Of a stretch of DNA of 64,000 nucleotides, positions 49,441-58,489 are shown piece after piece. Position 1 is the first letter of the stretch; every line of letters starts with the position of its first letter. The stretch is from contig CP065590.1 of assembly GCA_016025055.1 (NCBI GenBank), positions 4,712,001 through 4,776,000 on the forward strand, read 5' to 3'. The notes under the pieces were generated by a model. It searched no databases. It was not told the origin of the DNA and was given only the letters and a program-made list of their open reading frames with translations. Source of the stretch: Chryseobacterium indologenes. Its GTDB lineage: Bacteria; Bacteroidota; Bacteroidia; Flavobacteriales; Weeksellaceae. The position numbers and the translations under genes were made by a program.

Positions 49441-49701
49441 AAAATTAAAAGCTGAAAGATGGAAGAAAGAGACTGGAAGTTGATTTCAGTGATCATTACT
49501 GACCATCAACGGTAAAATTAATTGTACTTTAAAAGAGTATTAAACAGAAGAGCGTTATTCTTTATAGCCTTCATCACTTCCAGCTACCAGCTTCAAATCT
49601 GATGAAATCAGAAATCCTTATTCTAAACTGATGTTAAATAGATTAAAAACAAGCTCTTACAATAGCTTCTATATCAATTATAATGATTAGAACGTTATTT
49701 T

Positions 49702-50622
49702 TTAGACTAATTTTTCTTTAAAGAAAGGAACTAACTGTGAAACAGCTTCGTTAACATAGTTTTCTCGGTCATATAAAGACATGTGGTTGGCTCCTTCTAC
49801 GATGTATTTCTTTTTATCCGTAGTGGCTGCAATATTCAACAGGTCATCACTCATCCATGCGCTTCCTGCTACGCTTCCTACAATGGCAAGAAGTGGTTGA
49901 GTAAAGAATGCTTCCGCTTTGTTATAGGCATCATAAGAGATGATTTGAGTTAAGCTTCTTGCTGTAGCAAACCCTGGAGCTGTAGGATACTGGCAGCGAT
50001 CAGTGTGGTAGTATTCCCATGCTTCTCTTAGTTCTTCGTTAGGAGCATCTTCTTCTTTCATTGGTGCTAAAGGAAGTGTCTGGGTTCCTTCTTTTGCATC
50101 GGCTGTTCTTGCGTTTGATCCAGCGATTAAATAAGGAAGTGCATCTGCATCTTTTACATTATTCTCCCACCCGTTACGGAACATTGAACCGATATTGACA
50201 GCACTCACCATTCCCACAGCTTTGATTCTATGGTCGTTGATTGCTGCATTGGCAGTATAACCAGCTCCTGCACAGATCCCCATTGCACCGATATTTTCTG
50301 TATCTATATAAGGAAGTGTTGTTAAATAATCGATTACTGCACTTACATCTTCTGTTCTTATATAAGGGTTTTCCAACTGACGTGGTTCTCCCGTACTTTC
50401 TCCCTGATACGAAGCATCATATGCAATCGTAATCAATCCGTTTTCAGATAGCTTTTTTGCATATAACCCTGCAGTTTGTTCTTTTACTCCTCCACCCGGG
50501 TGAGATACTACTACTGATGGGTACTTTTTGTTCTGGTCAAATCCTTCAGGAAAATATATTACTGCTGATAGGGTAATTCCTTGACCATTTCCGTTTTTAA
50601 TACTGATTTTTTCTTGTGACAT
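49702..50622 (-). CDS. Alpha/beta hydrolase, dienelactone-hydrolase-like (copy 2)
   Basis: 306 aa from the Met at 50622 (MSQEKISIKNGNGQG); a predicted -7 element at 50671-50678 lies downstream of the alternative ATG at 50685, ruling that start out. The elbow is GICAGA with Cys as the likely nucleophile; the late His is in VEGANHMSLYDREN. It aligns along its length with copy 1 (PSVVVSHPGGGVKEQTAGLY versus the matching block there). The two genes are separated by the tandem repeat. Confidence 0.88.
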   Translation of the reverse strand: MSQEKISIKNGNGQGITLSAVIYFPEGFDQNKKYPSVVVSHPGGGVKEQTAGLYAKKLSENGLITIAYDASYQGESTGEPRQLENPYIRTEDVSAVIDYLTTLPYIDTENIGAMGICAGAGYTANAAINDHRIKAVGMVSAVNIGSMFRNGWENNVKDADALPYLIAGSNARTADAKEGTQTLPLAPMKEEDAPNEELREAWEYYHTDRCQYPTAPGFATARSLTQIISYDAYNKAEAFFTQPLLAIVGSVAGSAWMSDDLLNIAATTDKKKYIVEGANHMSLYDRENYVNEAVSQLVPFFKEKLV

Positions 50623-50670
50623 GATTTTAAATTTAAATTTGTTAATTATTATTTTTCCTTTTTGATAGAT

Positions 50671-50678
50671 CAAAGTTA
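50671..50678 (-). promoter_or_regulatory. -7 promoter element of hydrolase copy 2
   Basis: On the minus strand this reads TAACTTTG, a match to TAnnTTTG, about 50 bases before the start at 50622. No convincing TTG at the right spacing. Confidence 0.35.
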
Positions 50679-50782
50679 CGAACATGTATTGTTCTGGAAC
50701 GGAGACATTTTACTCAATAAAAGATACATTTTACTGATTGAAGATTTTTAGTACTTATATTATCTTTAAATGAATTTGATTC

Positions 50783-51250
50783 TTAAAGCCATACTTTAAT
50801 CTTAGGTAATGCTGATACTATTTCACCTTCGCTTATGGATAATACTTTTAAGACTTTAGCTCCATCAGCAAACTCTCTGATCTCATTTACACTTTTCCCG
50901 GTACCATACCCTTTGTGTGTATTGAAGGGAGCTATTGTAATCCCACGAAAGTCTTTTTCTCTGAGAAAGGATCTGACTACCGGAGGAAGACGACTATCCC
51001 AAACCGGGTAACCCAAAAATACCGTATCATAACTTTGCATATCTATGTTAATCTTTTTGAAATCAGGAAGTATCTTTCCTTTATTCTGCCTTGACATTTC
51101 TTCTATAGCTGCCTGAAATCCTTTTGGATAAGGCACAACGGTTTCTATATTCACAACCTCAGCAGCTATATATTCATTCACCAGCTCTGCAATCTTTCTG
51201 GTATTTCCTGAGTGTGAAAAAAGAATGATTAAGTTTTTATCTGTTTTCAT
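50783..51250 (-). CDS. Flavodoxin-family protein
   Basis: 155 aa from the Met at 51250 (MKTDKNLIILFSHSGNTRKI), where the FMN phosphate loop SHSGNTRK comes at once. The second FMN region is SYDTVFLGYPVWDSRLPPVV and the third is FNTHKGYGTGKSVNEI. It carries electrons or reduces quinones; partner unknown. The start overlaps the AraC stop by 14 bases, so it is translationally linked with the regulator. Confidence 0.88.
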   Translation of the reverse strand: MKTDKNLIILFSHSGNTRKIAELVNEYIAAEVVNIETVVPYPKGFQAAIEEMSRQNKGKILPDFKKINIDMQSYDTVFLGYPVWDSRLPPVVRSFLREKDFRGITIAPFNTHKGYGTGKSVNEIREFADGAKVLKVLSISEGEIVSALPKIKVWL

Positions 51251-52121
51251 TGATATCGGATTGGTTTCTGAATGTTTTAGGTGACAAACCTGTTTTCTTA
51301 CGGAAAAAACGGGCAAAATAGTTAGGATAATCGAACCCTAAACTATAGGATATTTCACTTATAGATAGGTCTGTGTTTTTTAACCTGTCCTTTGCCTGTA
51401 CCACAACATAATCGTGAATATGATCAATGGGAGCTTTTCCCGTAAAGTGCTTAATCAGGTCTCCAAAGTAATTGGGAGAAAGAAAGCTTTTCTGAGCAAA
51501 AAAGGCTACAGAAGGTAATCCTTTGAGACTTTCGTTCTCAACGAAATACTCCGTCAAATTTTTATGGAACTCGTCGATTACTTTGTGATAAATATCTTTT
51601 CTGGTGTCAAACTGTCGATCATAAAAATGTCTTACATAGGTCATGATCAGGCTTACATAGGAAATAATGATGTTTTTCGAGTAATATTTCTTCTGAAATT
51701 CGACATCAGCTTTTTTAAACAGATCCCATAAGATGGCAACCTCGTCTTCTGTAAGGAATAAGGCTTCGTGGTTGTTGTAATGTACAAAATTATAATCCTT
51801 TGAAAATTTTTCCAGATAGCCGGCACTTATCATGATGGCATATCCACCCATCGGAGATTTTATATCCCATTCCAACGAATTCTGTGGACAGTCTACGTAC
51901 ATATAAGCAGAGTCTGACATATCCTCCAAATGCGGATTGTTTGCTCTTACCGCATCACTTAAATGAGGTTTAATAGACAGCAGGTAGAAATCAATCGCTA
52001 CTGTTTCAGATTTCAGTCTTATATTTTCTTTACCTTCAAAATTGACAATATGGAGATCGTCACTTTTCAGATCCCCGACATTGAGGTATTCATTAAATTC
52101 TTTGATCCCAAATATTTTCAT
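51237..52121 (-). CDS. AraC-family transcriptional regulator
   Basis: 294 aa. An N-terminal sensing domain of about 180 aa with no clear ligand class is followed by two HTH units ending LSISEISYSLGFDYPNYFAR FFRKKTGLSPKTF, the AraC signature. It probably controls the flavodoxin gene (overlapping stop) and perhaps the nearby hydrolases. Confidence 0.92.
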   Translation of the reverse strand: MKIFGIKEFNEYLNVGDLKSDDLHIVNFEGKENIRLKSETVAIDFYLLSIKPHLSDAVRANNPHLEDMSDSAYMYVDCPQNSLEWDIKSPMGGYAIMISAGYLEKFSKDYNFVHYNNHEALFLTEDEVAILWDLFKKADVEFQKKYYSKNIIISYVSLIMTYVRHFYDRQFDTRKDIYHKVIDEFHKNLTEYFVENESLKGLPSVAFFAQKSFLSPNYFGDLIKHFTGKAPIDHIHDYVVVQAKDRLKNTDLSISEISYSLGFDYPNYFARFFRKKTGLSPKTFRNQSDINENR

Positions 52122-52407
52122 TGCTTCTTTGTATTTCTTTTTCTAAAACAAAAGTATAAATAAAGTGTTTCACAGACCGGATACAAAATACTTTAATACG
52201 GATACATTTTACTGATGTAAAAAAGATGATGAATTTTGTATCCAAATTGGATGAATTACGATTCATTATTTGGTCTTTTTCTTCGGCTGGCAATCAGATT
52301 TCGTCCTTGGATAACTCTCAGATACCTTTTGTAAGAGATGAATTTTTCCTTTCCGAAACCATGTTTCAGCAAAAGTACCTATATACTTTTATTATTATCA
52401 GTAGATG

Positions 52408-52842
52408 TTATAAGTATTGTTTGTGTGAAAGTTGAGATATGTCTTTTACCTCCAGAATACGTTTTGAAAAGCCTCCGAGTGATGCATCAATCATCGCTTT
52501 TCCTACTTCTTCCAACGTCAGGAAGTAAGTTGTACTGAAAAGTCTTAAAAAGGGATAAATAGCATTAATGAATGTATAGAAACCTTTTACATTCTTTGCT
52601 CCGGCTGTTGGCTTCATAAAAGCAGGCCAAAAGTTGTATACGTCTAGTGATAGCTTCATCAAGTCATTTTCTGTCTTTCCTTTTACCCTTACCCACATTT
52701 GCTTTCCTTTTTCGCTGTTATCCGTTCCGTCTCCTGAAACATAACAGAAAGTCATCCCCGGATTAACCGTTGCAAGTGTTTTAGCAAATCCCAGGGTGAG
52801 ATCATAAGTCACTTTTTTATAGTCTTCTTCTTTCATTACCAA
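52408..52842 (-). pseudogene. Truncated NAD-dependent epimerase-like protein
   Basis: 144 aa. It matches only the C-terminal two thirds of short NAD(P)-binding epimerases (YDLTLGFAKTLATVNPGMTF CYVSGDGTD, then KGKTENDLMKLSLDVYNFWP). The Rossmann start with the GxxGxxG nucleotide loop is absent, and no good copy of it is seen in the 375 bases upstream. The family is often about 210-220 aa, so this is a 5'-truncated remnant. Confidence 0.7.
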
Positions 52843-53217
52843 AACCTACGAAAAATATACTCAACAGGATCCAAACCATATCAAAAACAACACAAAACAC
52901 TAACCATCAACAAATTACACTAAAAGAGTTTCTATATCAGTAAAAAAGAGTTTGAAAAACATCCTGCCCAGTTAACAAGACCGACATTTGAAGATTTCAC
53001 TCTTCGCTGTCGGTTTTTTTTATTTCCTAATCCGTTGTTATACTGGCAAATACAAAATGCACTTTTGCCATGTTGCACAATCTTCGTTTATTGGAAGAAT
53101 TGAGTAGCATTTTGAAATGAAGATATAATGAAGAAAACTGCAAAAATAGATCTTGCAGTTTTTAATTTTATGTTTTTAGAATCGATATTTGATATTACTA
53201 TTTATTACACAGCAAAA
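52843..53217. other. Intergenic region with a lone terminator
   Basis: No gene seen. A hairpin at 52980-53021 with T8 on the plus strand stands without any plus-strand gene before it, which suggests lost DNA on one side. Confidence 0.45.
52980..53021 (+). terminator. Orphan plus-strand terminator
   Basis: Arms accgaca / tgtcggt with an inner gaaga / tcttc pairing and a T8 tail. The nearest upstream genes are on the minus strand. Confidence 0.55.
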
Positions 53218-54324
53218 TCAATTTTGGAATTTAACAAAATCAAGATAAAAACTTGGGTTTCCCTGATTGAACATTGCAGGAACAATACCATTTGTCTTGC
53301 CAGCTAAAACAGTATACGTTCCTGGTGCCGCAAAATATAAAACACGGTTCTGATCTCTCGGAAACATGAATGCAGCAGTATTTGATCCACAGTAGCTTCT
53401 CCAAACATCACCAATACCATTAATATAGAAAAAGTAATCATTACAGTCCGAATTAATTGCGACTCCACAACGAAAAAAATACCAGCCTTTCGCAGGAATA
53501 GTCACTTGTATGCCTGTTGATAAACCTGACCCTCCTGTACTTCCTGTATACGGATTAATCAGAACACCACTATAAGGAGTCCAGTTATTTGCAAATGCTG
53601 TAGTAACAGTGGAAGACCAAGTTGCTAAGCCATTCGAATCACTTGTTAACACATATCCTAACTGCTGTGTTCCATCCTTAATTTGCAGTGCCCCATTCGT
53701 ACTTCCATTATCGATTACGAATTTTGCCGGTGCACCTCCAGCGGGAGCTGTTGTCGTACCTACCAGAACTTTCCCCGTTCCTGTAATACTTAAATTGTTT
53801 CCAGCCGTAATGATATCAGTAGGCTGCGTGAGAGCTCCGCCTATTTTCAGATCTGTACCCGATAATGTAATGCCGTTACTCGCTGTCACTTTTGAAAGTA
53901 TTTCCCATGTCGAAGCAGAACCTGTGAGCCCGGTACTAATAAGTTCTATACTTTGGTTTGCGGAAACAATAACGTTGGGATTTCCATTAATGGTCTCCGG
54001 AGACGTGGAATTTACTGTAATGCTGAAGTTTGTATTATTTTTAATTCTGTAAATACGTCCTTTATAATTTCCAATTCCACTTATAGCAGATGGAAGAGTA
54101 AAAACAGCATCGGAACTTCCATTATAAGAAACATGGAAGTCTGATGAGGTTAAATTATAAGAGTTTGTATTGATCATGTTATAATTTGCTGCTAACGATC
54201 CGGAGATATCCATGGTGGAACCGGGGTTTGCAGTATTAATACCAACATTGCCTGCCTGAGAAAAGACAATAGCAGGGCTTAAAGCTAACATTGCGAAAAA
54301 TAATTTTGTATACATTTTACCCAT
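53218..54324 (-). CDS. Secreted surface protein with VGINT-type N-terminal module
   Basis: 368 aa. The signal peptide ends SPAIVFSQ. The next 110 aa (AGNVGINTANPGSTMDISGS, then DFHVSYNGSSDAVFTLPS and GRIYRIKNNTNF) match the protein at 62598-63488. A middle region of repeats (LQIKDGTQQLGYVLTSDSNG) resembles tail-fibre-like collar repeats. The C-terminal 120 aa (GIQVTIPAKGWYFFRCGVAI) look like a C1q/jelly-roll type lectin fold, from pattern only. Likely exposed on the cell surface; function unknown. Confidence 0.8.
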   Translation of the reverse strand: MGKMYTKLFFAMLALSPAIVFSQAGNVGINTANPGSTMDISGSLAANYNMINTNSYNLTSSDFHVSYNGSSDAVFTLPSAISGIGNYKGRIYRIKNNTNFSITVNSTSPETINGNPNVIVSANQSIELISTGLTGSASTWEILSKVTASNGITLSGTDLKIGGALTQPTDIITAGNNLSITGTGKVLVGTTTAPAGGAPAKFVIDNGSTNGALQIKDGTQQLGYVLTSDSNGLATWSSTVTTAFANNWTPYSGVLINPYTGSTGGSGLSTGIQVTIPAKGWYFFRCGVAINSDCNDYFFYINGIGDVWRSYCGSNTAAFMFPRDQNRVLYFAAPGTYTVLAGKTNGIVPAMFNQGNPSFYLDFVKFQN

Positions 54325-54687
54325 TCATTATTGTTTTATATATCTTAATTGATATGGTTATTACAGGAGTAAAGATATCTGAAGATTGATACAGAAATTT
54401 TATCAATGTTGTGGAAATACATTGATAAGCTTGTGGAAAAACATCCACAAATACAAATTCGAAGTATGTAATTACTCTTGTGATATATGTTGACCCATAG
54501 AAAATAATGGAAGAGATAAAATTGTTTTAATTCCGAAATTTATCTTCAAGTATCTTTTCATATATTTTTTATTTTGAAACAAAAGCCATATTTTTATTAA
54601 TGATGTAAATACATCGGTACATATAGGAGTTTATCTGTTTTAATGTATTGAAGTAATTTTATTGTTCTCTTATTAATATGATCATTA
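54325..54687. other. Intergenic region between divergent genes
   Basis: AT-rich, holds both promoters in principle (surface protein on minus, CDF transporter on plus). No matching TAnnTTTG pair with a good spacing was found. Confidence 0.35.
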
Positions 54688-55581
54688 ATGGCCAATAATC
54701 GCAAATCAATTTACAGCGCACTTGCCGCTAATCTATTGATCGCTCTCACCAAGTTTATTGCAGGAGCATTTACCAATAGTTCTTCCATGATATCTGAGGG
54801 AATCCATTCAACAGTAGATACCGCAAATCAGCTGCTTCTTTTGTACGGAATCAAAAGAAGCAGGAAACCTGCAGATGAGTACCATCCATTTGGATACGGC
54901 AAGGAGCTCTATTTCTGGTCTTTCGTGGTTTCAATTCTTATATTTGGTCTAGGTGGCACTTTATCCATCTATCAGGGGATTTTACACATCATGGAACCCG
55001 AGGTAATGAAAGATCCATTCTGGAATTATATTGTATTGATACTTTCCCTTATTTTCGAGGGTACTTCTTTGTATATCGCTGTAAAAGAATTTAACAAGAC
55101 CCGAAACGGGTTGAGATGGTGGGATGCGATCATCAAAAGCAAAGATCCGGGAAGCTTTCTTGTGGTTTTTGAAGATGGTGCCGCAGTGGCCGGGCTGCTT
55201 GTTGTCATGGTATTAATGGGGATCAGCCATTCGTTCCAAATTCCGGAATTGGATGGGCTGGCATCGGTAATTGTAGGATTAATACTTGTTTTTGTATCGC
55301 TTATTTTGGCCAGGGAAAGCAGGAGCCTTCTGATGGGCGAAGGAATAGCACCTGAAACAAGAGAAAAAATTGCTAAACTGGCTGAAAAAGATACTGCTGT
55401 AGTCAGAACAAAAAGTATACTCTCTACGTACCAGTCACCTGAAGAAGTGGTACTCATGTTGATCATCGATTTCCAAGATCATCTTGATACAGAAGAGATC
55501 ACTGAAGCCATACATCGTATTCGTAACCATATTAAACATGAATTTCCATTGGTCAGGTTCGTAATGATTCAACCGGAATAA
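54688..55581 (+). CDS. Cation diffusion facilitator family transporter
   Basis: 297 aa with six membrane helices. Metal-binding residues appear in EGIHSTVDTANQLLLLYG and EYHPFGYGKELYFWSFVV (His-Pro-Phe-Gly-Tyr-Gly), and the second site in VFEDGAAVAGLLVVMVLMG. The C-terminal cytosolic ferredoxin-like domain has STYQSPEEVVLMLIIDFQDH. Exports Zn2+, Fe2+ or similar out of the cytoplasm; the exact metal is unclear. Confidence 0.92.
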   Translation: MANNRKSIYSALAANLLIALTKFIAGAFTNSSSMISEGIHSTVDTANQLLLLYGIKRSRKPADEYHPFGYGKELYFWSFVVSILIFGLGGTLSIYQGILHIMEPEVMKDPFWNYIVLILSLIFEGTSLYIAVKEFNKTRNGLRWWDAIIKSKDPGSFLVVFEDGAAVAGLLVVMVLMGISHSFQIPELDGLASVIVGLILVFVSLILARESRSLLMGEGIAPETREKIAKLAEKDTAVVRTKSILSTYQSPEEVVLMLIIDFQDHLDTEEITEAIHRIRNHIKHEFPLVRFVMIQPE

Positions 55582-56002
55582 TTTAAAATAGTGTGGGATC
55601 GTTAGAATTTTCTATCCAAAATTGATCTATTTGTAACGATTTTGTTTTTGATGCTTTTTATAGCCGTTTGAAATAGGACTTTTCCCAACGAAGAAAACAT
55701 CGTATATATCTCCAGAGCAATTCCTCCAAAATAATATGTGTCTTTCTTGAAAAATTAATATATCCAACCTTTTCCATTATAGGATCCAAAAGTGAAATCA
55801 ATAAAAACTTTCTAAGATCTGATATTCAATAGAGATTAAGTATCTGGTTAATTCCGGCAAACTGAACATTTAATAGAAGTAATCAAAAATGTGGTATATG
55901 TAGTATTCATAGGGGTTTTCAAATAACATTGGCTCACTTTTTGATGTCATTTTCAACAATTTTTTACTAAGAAATTTAATTGTTTAACCAAAATTTCGCA
56001 AT
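55582..56002. other. Intergenic region
   Basis: 420 bases, AT-rich, no gene, terminator or repeat found. May contain the Crp/Fnr gene promoter. Confidence 0.35.
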
Positions 56003-56596
56003 ATGTTAATTAGTGAAGAAATGCTGCTTGCTTATGGTGCAACTTACGAAAATTACAATCCACAGGATATGATTTTCACAGAGGGTTCGATACCGAGATT
56101 CTATTTTCAGATTGTAACAGGAACTGTTGAATTAAACAATTATCGTGAAGACGGTAAAGAATTTATTCAGAATATTTTGAGTGACGGCCAGAGTGTCGGC
56201 GAGTCCATTCTTTTTGTAAAACAGCCCTATCCTATGAATGCTCAGGCCATATCTCCGTGTACTGTATTAAGGCTTCCAGAAACTGATTTTTTATCACTGT
56301 TAGAGAATAATACAGAAGTAGTACGTCAAATATTTGAATTGCTTTCGGAAAGACTTTATTATAAATATACGATGCTCTTTGGTGTGTCTTCCAATGATCC
56401 TTCTATTAAAATTAAAAGTCTTTTAGACTATCTAAAGCTAACAAAAGGATCAAAAGAAAACTCATTTGTAGTTCCTTATACCCGTCAACAGATAGCCAAT
56501 CTTACCGGTCTAAGAGTTGAAACCGTTATACGAACTATTAAGAAAATGCAGGAAGAAAATATAGTGAGAATTCAAAATCGTAAAATAATATATTAA
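56003..56596 (+). CDS. Crp/Fnr-family transcriptional regulator
   Basis: 197 aa. The cyclic-nucleotide-like domain reads ENYNPQDMIFTEGSIPRFYF, then SDGQSVGESILFVKQPYPMN and AQAISPCTVLRLPETDF; the HTH is in YTRQQIANLTGLRVETVIRT. No four-Cys iron-sulfur motif, so not a classical Fnr. Ligand unknown. A terminator follows at 56686-56711. Targets are not visible from sequence. Confidence 0.92.
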   Translation: MLISEEMLLAYGATYENYNPQDMIFTEGSIPRFYFQIVTGTVELNNYREDGKEFIQNILSDGQSVGESILFVKQPYPMNAQAISPCTVLRLPETDFLSLLENNTEVVRQIFELLSERLYYKYTMLFGVSSNDPSIKIKSLLDYLKLTKGSKENSFVVPYTRQQIANLTGLRVETVIRTIKKMQEENIVRIQNRKIIY

Positions 56597-56661
56597 TTAC
56601 TTTATAATTGCGATCATAAAAATTTGTGGTATCAACATATACCTTTGCCTCACCATAATAG

Positions 56662-56682
56662 TTGTACAATCTCTATGTACAA
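56662..56682. repeat. 7-bp inverted repeat after Crp/Fnr gene
   Basis: Perfect arms ttgtaca / tgtacaa with a 7-base spacer, just before the true terminator. May be an operator or a secondary hairpin. Confidence 0.35.
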
Positions 56683-56685
56683 TTG

Positions 56686-56711
56686 ACCCTCTGATACGTT
56701 GGAGGGTTTTT
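56686..56711 (+). terminator. Terminator after Crp/Fnr gene
   Basis: Stem accctc / gagggt with a 10-base loop and a T-rich tail. Confidence 0.65.
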
Positions 56712-56739
56712 CAGGAAATAAAAGCTAAAATCTTTATCT

Positions 56740-56761
56740 AAAAAAGCCTCCCGAAGGAGGC
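56740..56761 (-). terminator. Terminator after first 203-aa gene
   Basis: On the minus strand stem gcctcc / ggaggc with tetraloop ttcg and a T6 tail. Confidence 0.85.
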
Positions 56762-56821
56762 AAATTGTTAATTTATTATAGCTTGAATAATGCTCTGTGG
56801 ACATACAGAGAGCATTAAATC

Positions 56822-57433
56822 TTAGTTATAATGCGAATAAAACACATGGCTGATCGTAGCACTTACAGAAGCTCCGGCTGCTCCTACAGCTACTCCCACG
56901 GGACCACCTAAGATTCCTCCGAAGACTCCGCCTACCCAATCCTGTACACCAATATATCCGACAACCTGTTCTCTTGTTGGAGGTCTTCTTGCTACAATGT
57001 CAGTGTCAGTATTAAGAAGGTCAAAATATCCTGAACCTTCTTCCGAAGACCAAAGCTCCACTGAGCTGATCAGGATAGAAGAAGAATCCTTATATAACTG
57101 AAGCTCTCTCTCGTCCAGCTTTACTTCTTCAAACCTCTTGGTTAAGAATTCTCGGTAATCAACATTGTCATTTTTAAGCAGATAATCTATATCTTCTCTC
57201 AAGACAGCATCAAATTCTCCCGATATCCTGCCTTTTATTGAATCAACGATTTCAAAAGGACTGTTGAAATTTAAACCCTGTACAAAAAGATCTATATTGT
57301 CCTTTCCGTAAGTGTCCGCAAATCCCTGAATAACAGTCTCCTTTTTCTGTCCGGCAGTCATGTCCGGAGACAGTTTAATGGTGTTCATAATAGTTTTAAT
57401 CATCTCATTGTGTGTCTGTCCATAATTTTCCAT
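56822..57433 (-). CDS. 203-aa protein with glycine-rich C-terminus, copy 1
   Basis: 203 aa, no signal peptide. The first 145 residues are charged and helical (NEMIKTIMNTIKLSPDMTAG; DYREFLTKRFEEVKLDEREL QLY). The last 45 residues are glycine rich with small residues every four (GVQDWVGGVFGGILGGPVGV, then AVGAAGASVSATI), a glycine-zipper pattern as in membrane-inserting peptides and class II bacteriocin-like tails. Differs from copy 2 by one residue (G for E at about residue 28). No known family recognised. Own promoter (TATCTTTG at 57538-57531) and terminator. Confidence 0.8.
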   Translation of the reverse strand: MENYGQTHNEMIKTIMNTIKLSPDMTAGQKKETVIQGFADTYGKDNIDLFVQGLNFNSPFEIVDSIKGRISGEFDAVLREDIDYLLKNDNVDYREFLTKRFEEVKLDERELQLYKDSSSILISSVELWSSEEGSGYFDLLNTDTDIVARRPPTREQVVGYIGVQDWVGGVFGGILGGPVGVAVGAAGASVSATISHVFYSHYN

Positions 57434-57530
57434 AATCTTTTTTTTACTTGTTTTTACTATTAATTTTTATGATTTATCTGTAGTAACCGTGAGTATAAAG
57501 TGCCTAGGATTATTCCCTTGATTACTGAAG

Positions 57531-57555
57531 CAAAGATAGAGGCGTATAGCGTCAA
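57531..57555 (-). promoter_or_regulatory. Predicted promoter of 203-aa copy 1
   Basis: -7 element TATCTTTG (57538-57531) with a TTG 14 bases before it, shorter than the usual spacing. The same sequence stands before copy 2 at 58364-58357. Confidence 0.4.
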
Positions 57556-57589
57556 AACTCGGCGCATTATATTTTCTTTAAAAAATATT

Positions 57590-57620
57590 GAAAAAAAACA
57601 ACCGCCATAATGACGGTTGC
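57590..57620 (-). terminator. Terminator after second 203-aa gene
   Basis: Stem caaccg / cggttg with a T-run tail on the minus strand; its sequence is unrelated to the copy-1 terminator. Confidence 0.75.
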
Positions 57621-57645
57621 TTTTAAAAACTTTAAAGTCTATTGA

Positions 57646-58424
57646 TCTTAATTATAATGCGAATAAAACACATGGCTGATCGTAGCACTTACAGAAGCTC
57701 CGGCTGCTCCTACAGCTACTCCCACGGGACCACCTAAGATTCCTCCGAAGACTCCGCCTACCCAATCCTGTACACCAATATATCCGACAACCTGTTCTCT
57801 TGTTGGAGGTCTTCTTGCTACAATGTCAGTGTCAGTATTAAGAAGGTCAAAATATCCTGAACCTTCTTCCGAAGACCAAAGCTCCACTGAGCTGATCAGG
57901 ATAGAAGAAGAATCTTTATATAACTGAAGCTCTCTCTCGTCCAGCTTTACTTCTTCAAACCTCTTGGTTAAGAATTCTCGGTAATCAACATTGTCATTTT
58001 TAAGCAGATAATCTATATCTTCTCTCAAGACAGCATCAAATTCTCCCGATATCCTGCCTTTTATTGAATCAACGATTTCAAAAGGACTGTTGAAATTTAA
58101 ACCCTGTACAAAAAGATCTATATTGTCCTTTCCGTAAGTGTCCGCAAATCCCTGAATAACAGTCTCCTTTTTCTGTTCGGCAGTCATGTCCGGAGACAGT
58201 TTAATGGTGTTCATAATAGTTTTAATCATCTCATTGTGTGTCTGTCCATAATTTTCCATAATCTTTTTTTTACTTGTTTTTACTATTAATTTTTATGATT
58301 TATCTGTAGTAATCGTGAGTATAAAGTGCCTAGGATTATCCCCTTGATTACTGAAGCAAAGATAGAGGCGCATAGCGTCAAAACTCGGCGCATTATATTT
58401 TCTTTAAAAAAATATTGAAAAAAG
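57646..58424. repeat. Tandem duplication, unit 2
   Basis: Second unit of the 826-base-period duplication. It ends just before the TetR promoter. Confidence 0.92.
57648..58259 (-). CDS. 203-aa protein with glycine-rich C-terminus, copy 2
   Basis: Same as copy 1 apart from Glu in place of Gly in the MTAEQKKETV region. N-terminal helical body, then a glycine-zipper-like tail ending SHVFYSHYN. The ORF has one synonymous and one non-synonymous change relative to copy 1, so the duplication is recent or kept alike by conversion. No immunity-like or export gene is next to it; the TetR gene is divergent. Function unknown. Confidence 0.8.
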   Translation of the reverse strand: MENYGQTHNEMIKTIMNTIKLSPDMTAEQKKETVIQGFADTYGKDNIDLFVQGLNFNSPFEIVDSIKGRISGEFDAVLREDIDYLLKNDNVDYREFLTKRFEEVKLDERELQLYKDSSSILISSVELWSSEEGSGYFDLLNTDTDIVARRPPTREQVVGYIGVQDWVGGVFGGILGGPVGVAVGAAGASVSATISHVFYSHYN

Positions 58425-58434
58425 TTATCTTACA

Positions 58435-58467
58435 TTTTGGAAATGACCGAAAGGTCATTTATATTTG
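58435..58467 (+). promoter_or_regulatory. TetR promoter with embedded operator
   Basis: TTG near 58437, then the palindrome ATGACC-gaaa-GGTCAT at 58443-58458, then -7 element TATATTTG at 58460-58467. The operator fills the space between the two boxes, as expected for autorepression. Confidence 0.7.
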
Positions 58468-58489
58468 TTGCGTAAAAAATAATAATAAG

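Larger units (their letters stand above)
56820..57597. repeat. Tandem duplication, unit 1
   Basis: About 778 bases that reappear at +826 with about six differences (two in the gene, three substitutions and one A-run length change upstream). It covers the whole gene and its promoter. Confidence 0.92.

Noticed and set aside
53609..54052. 147-aa plus-strand frame opposite the surface protein
   Set aside because: Mirror of a repeat-rich gene on the minus strand; no independent evidence.
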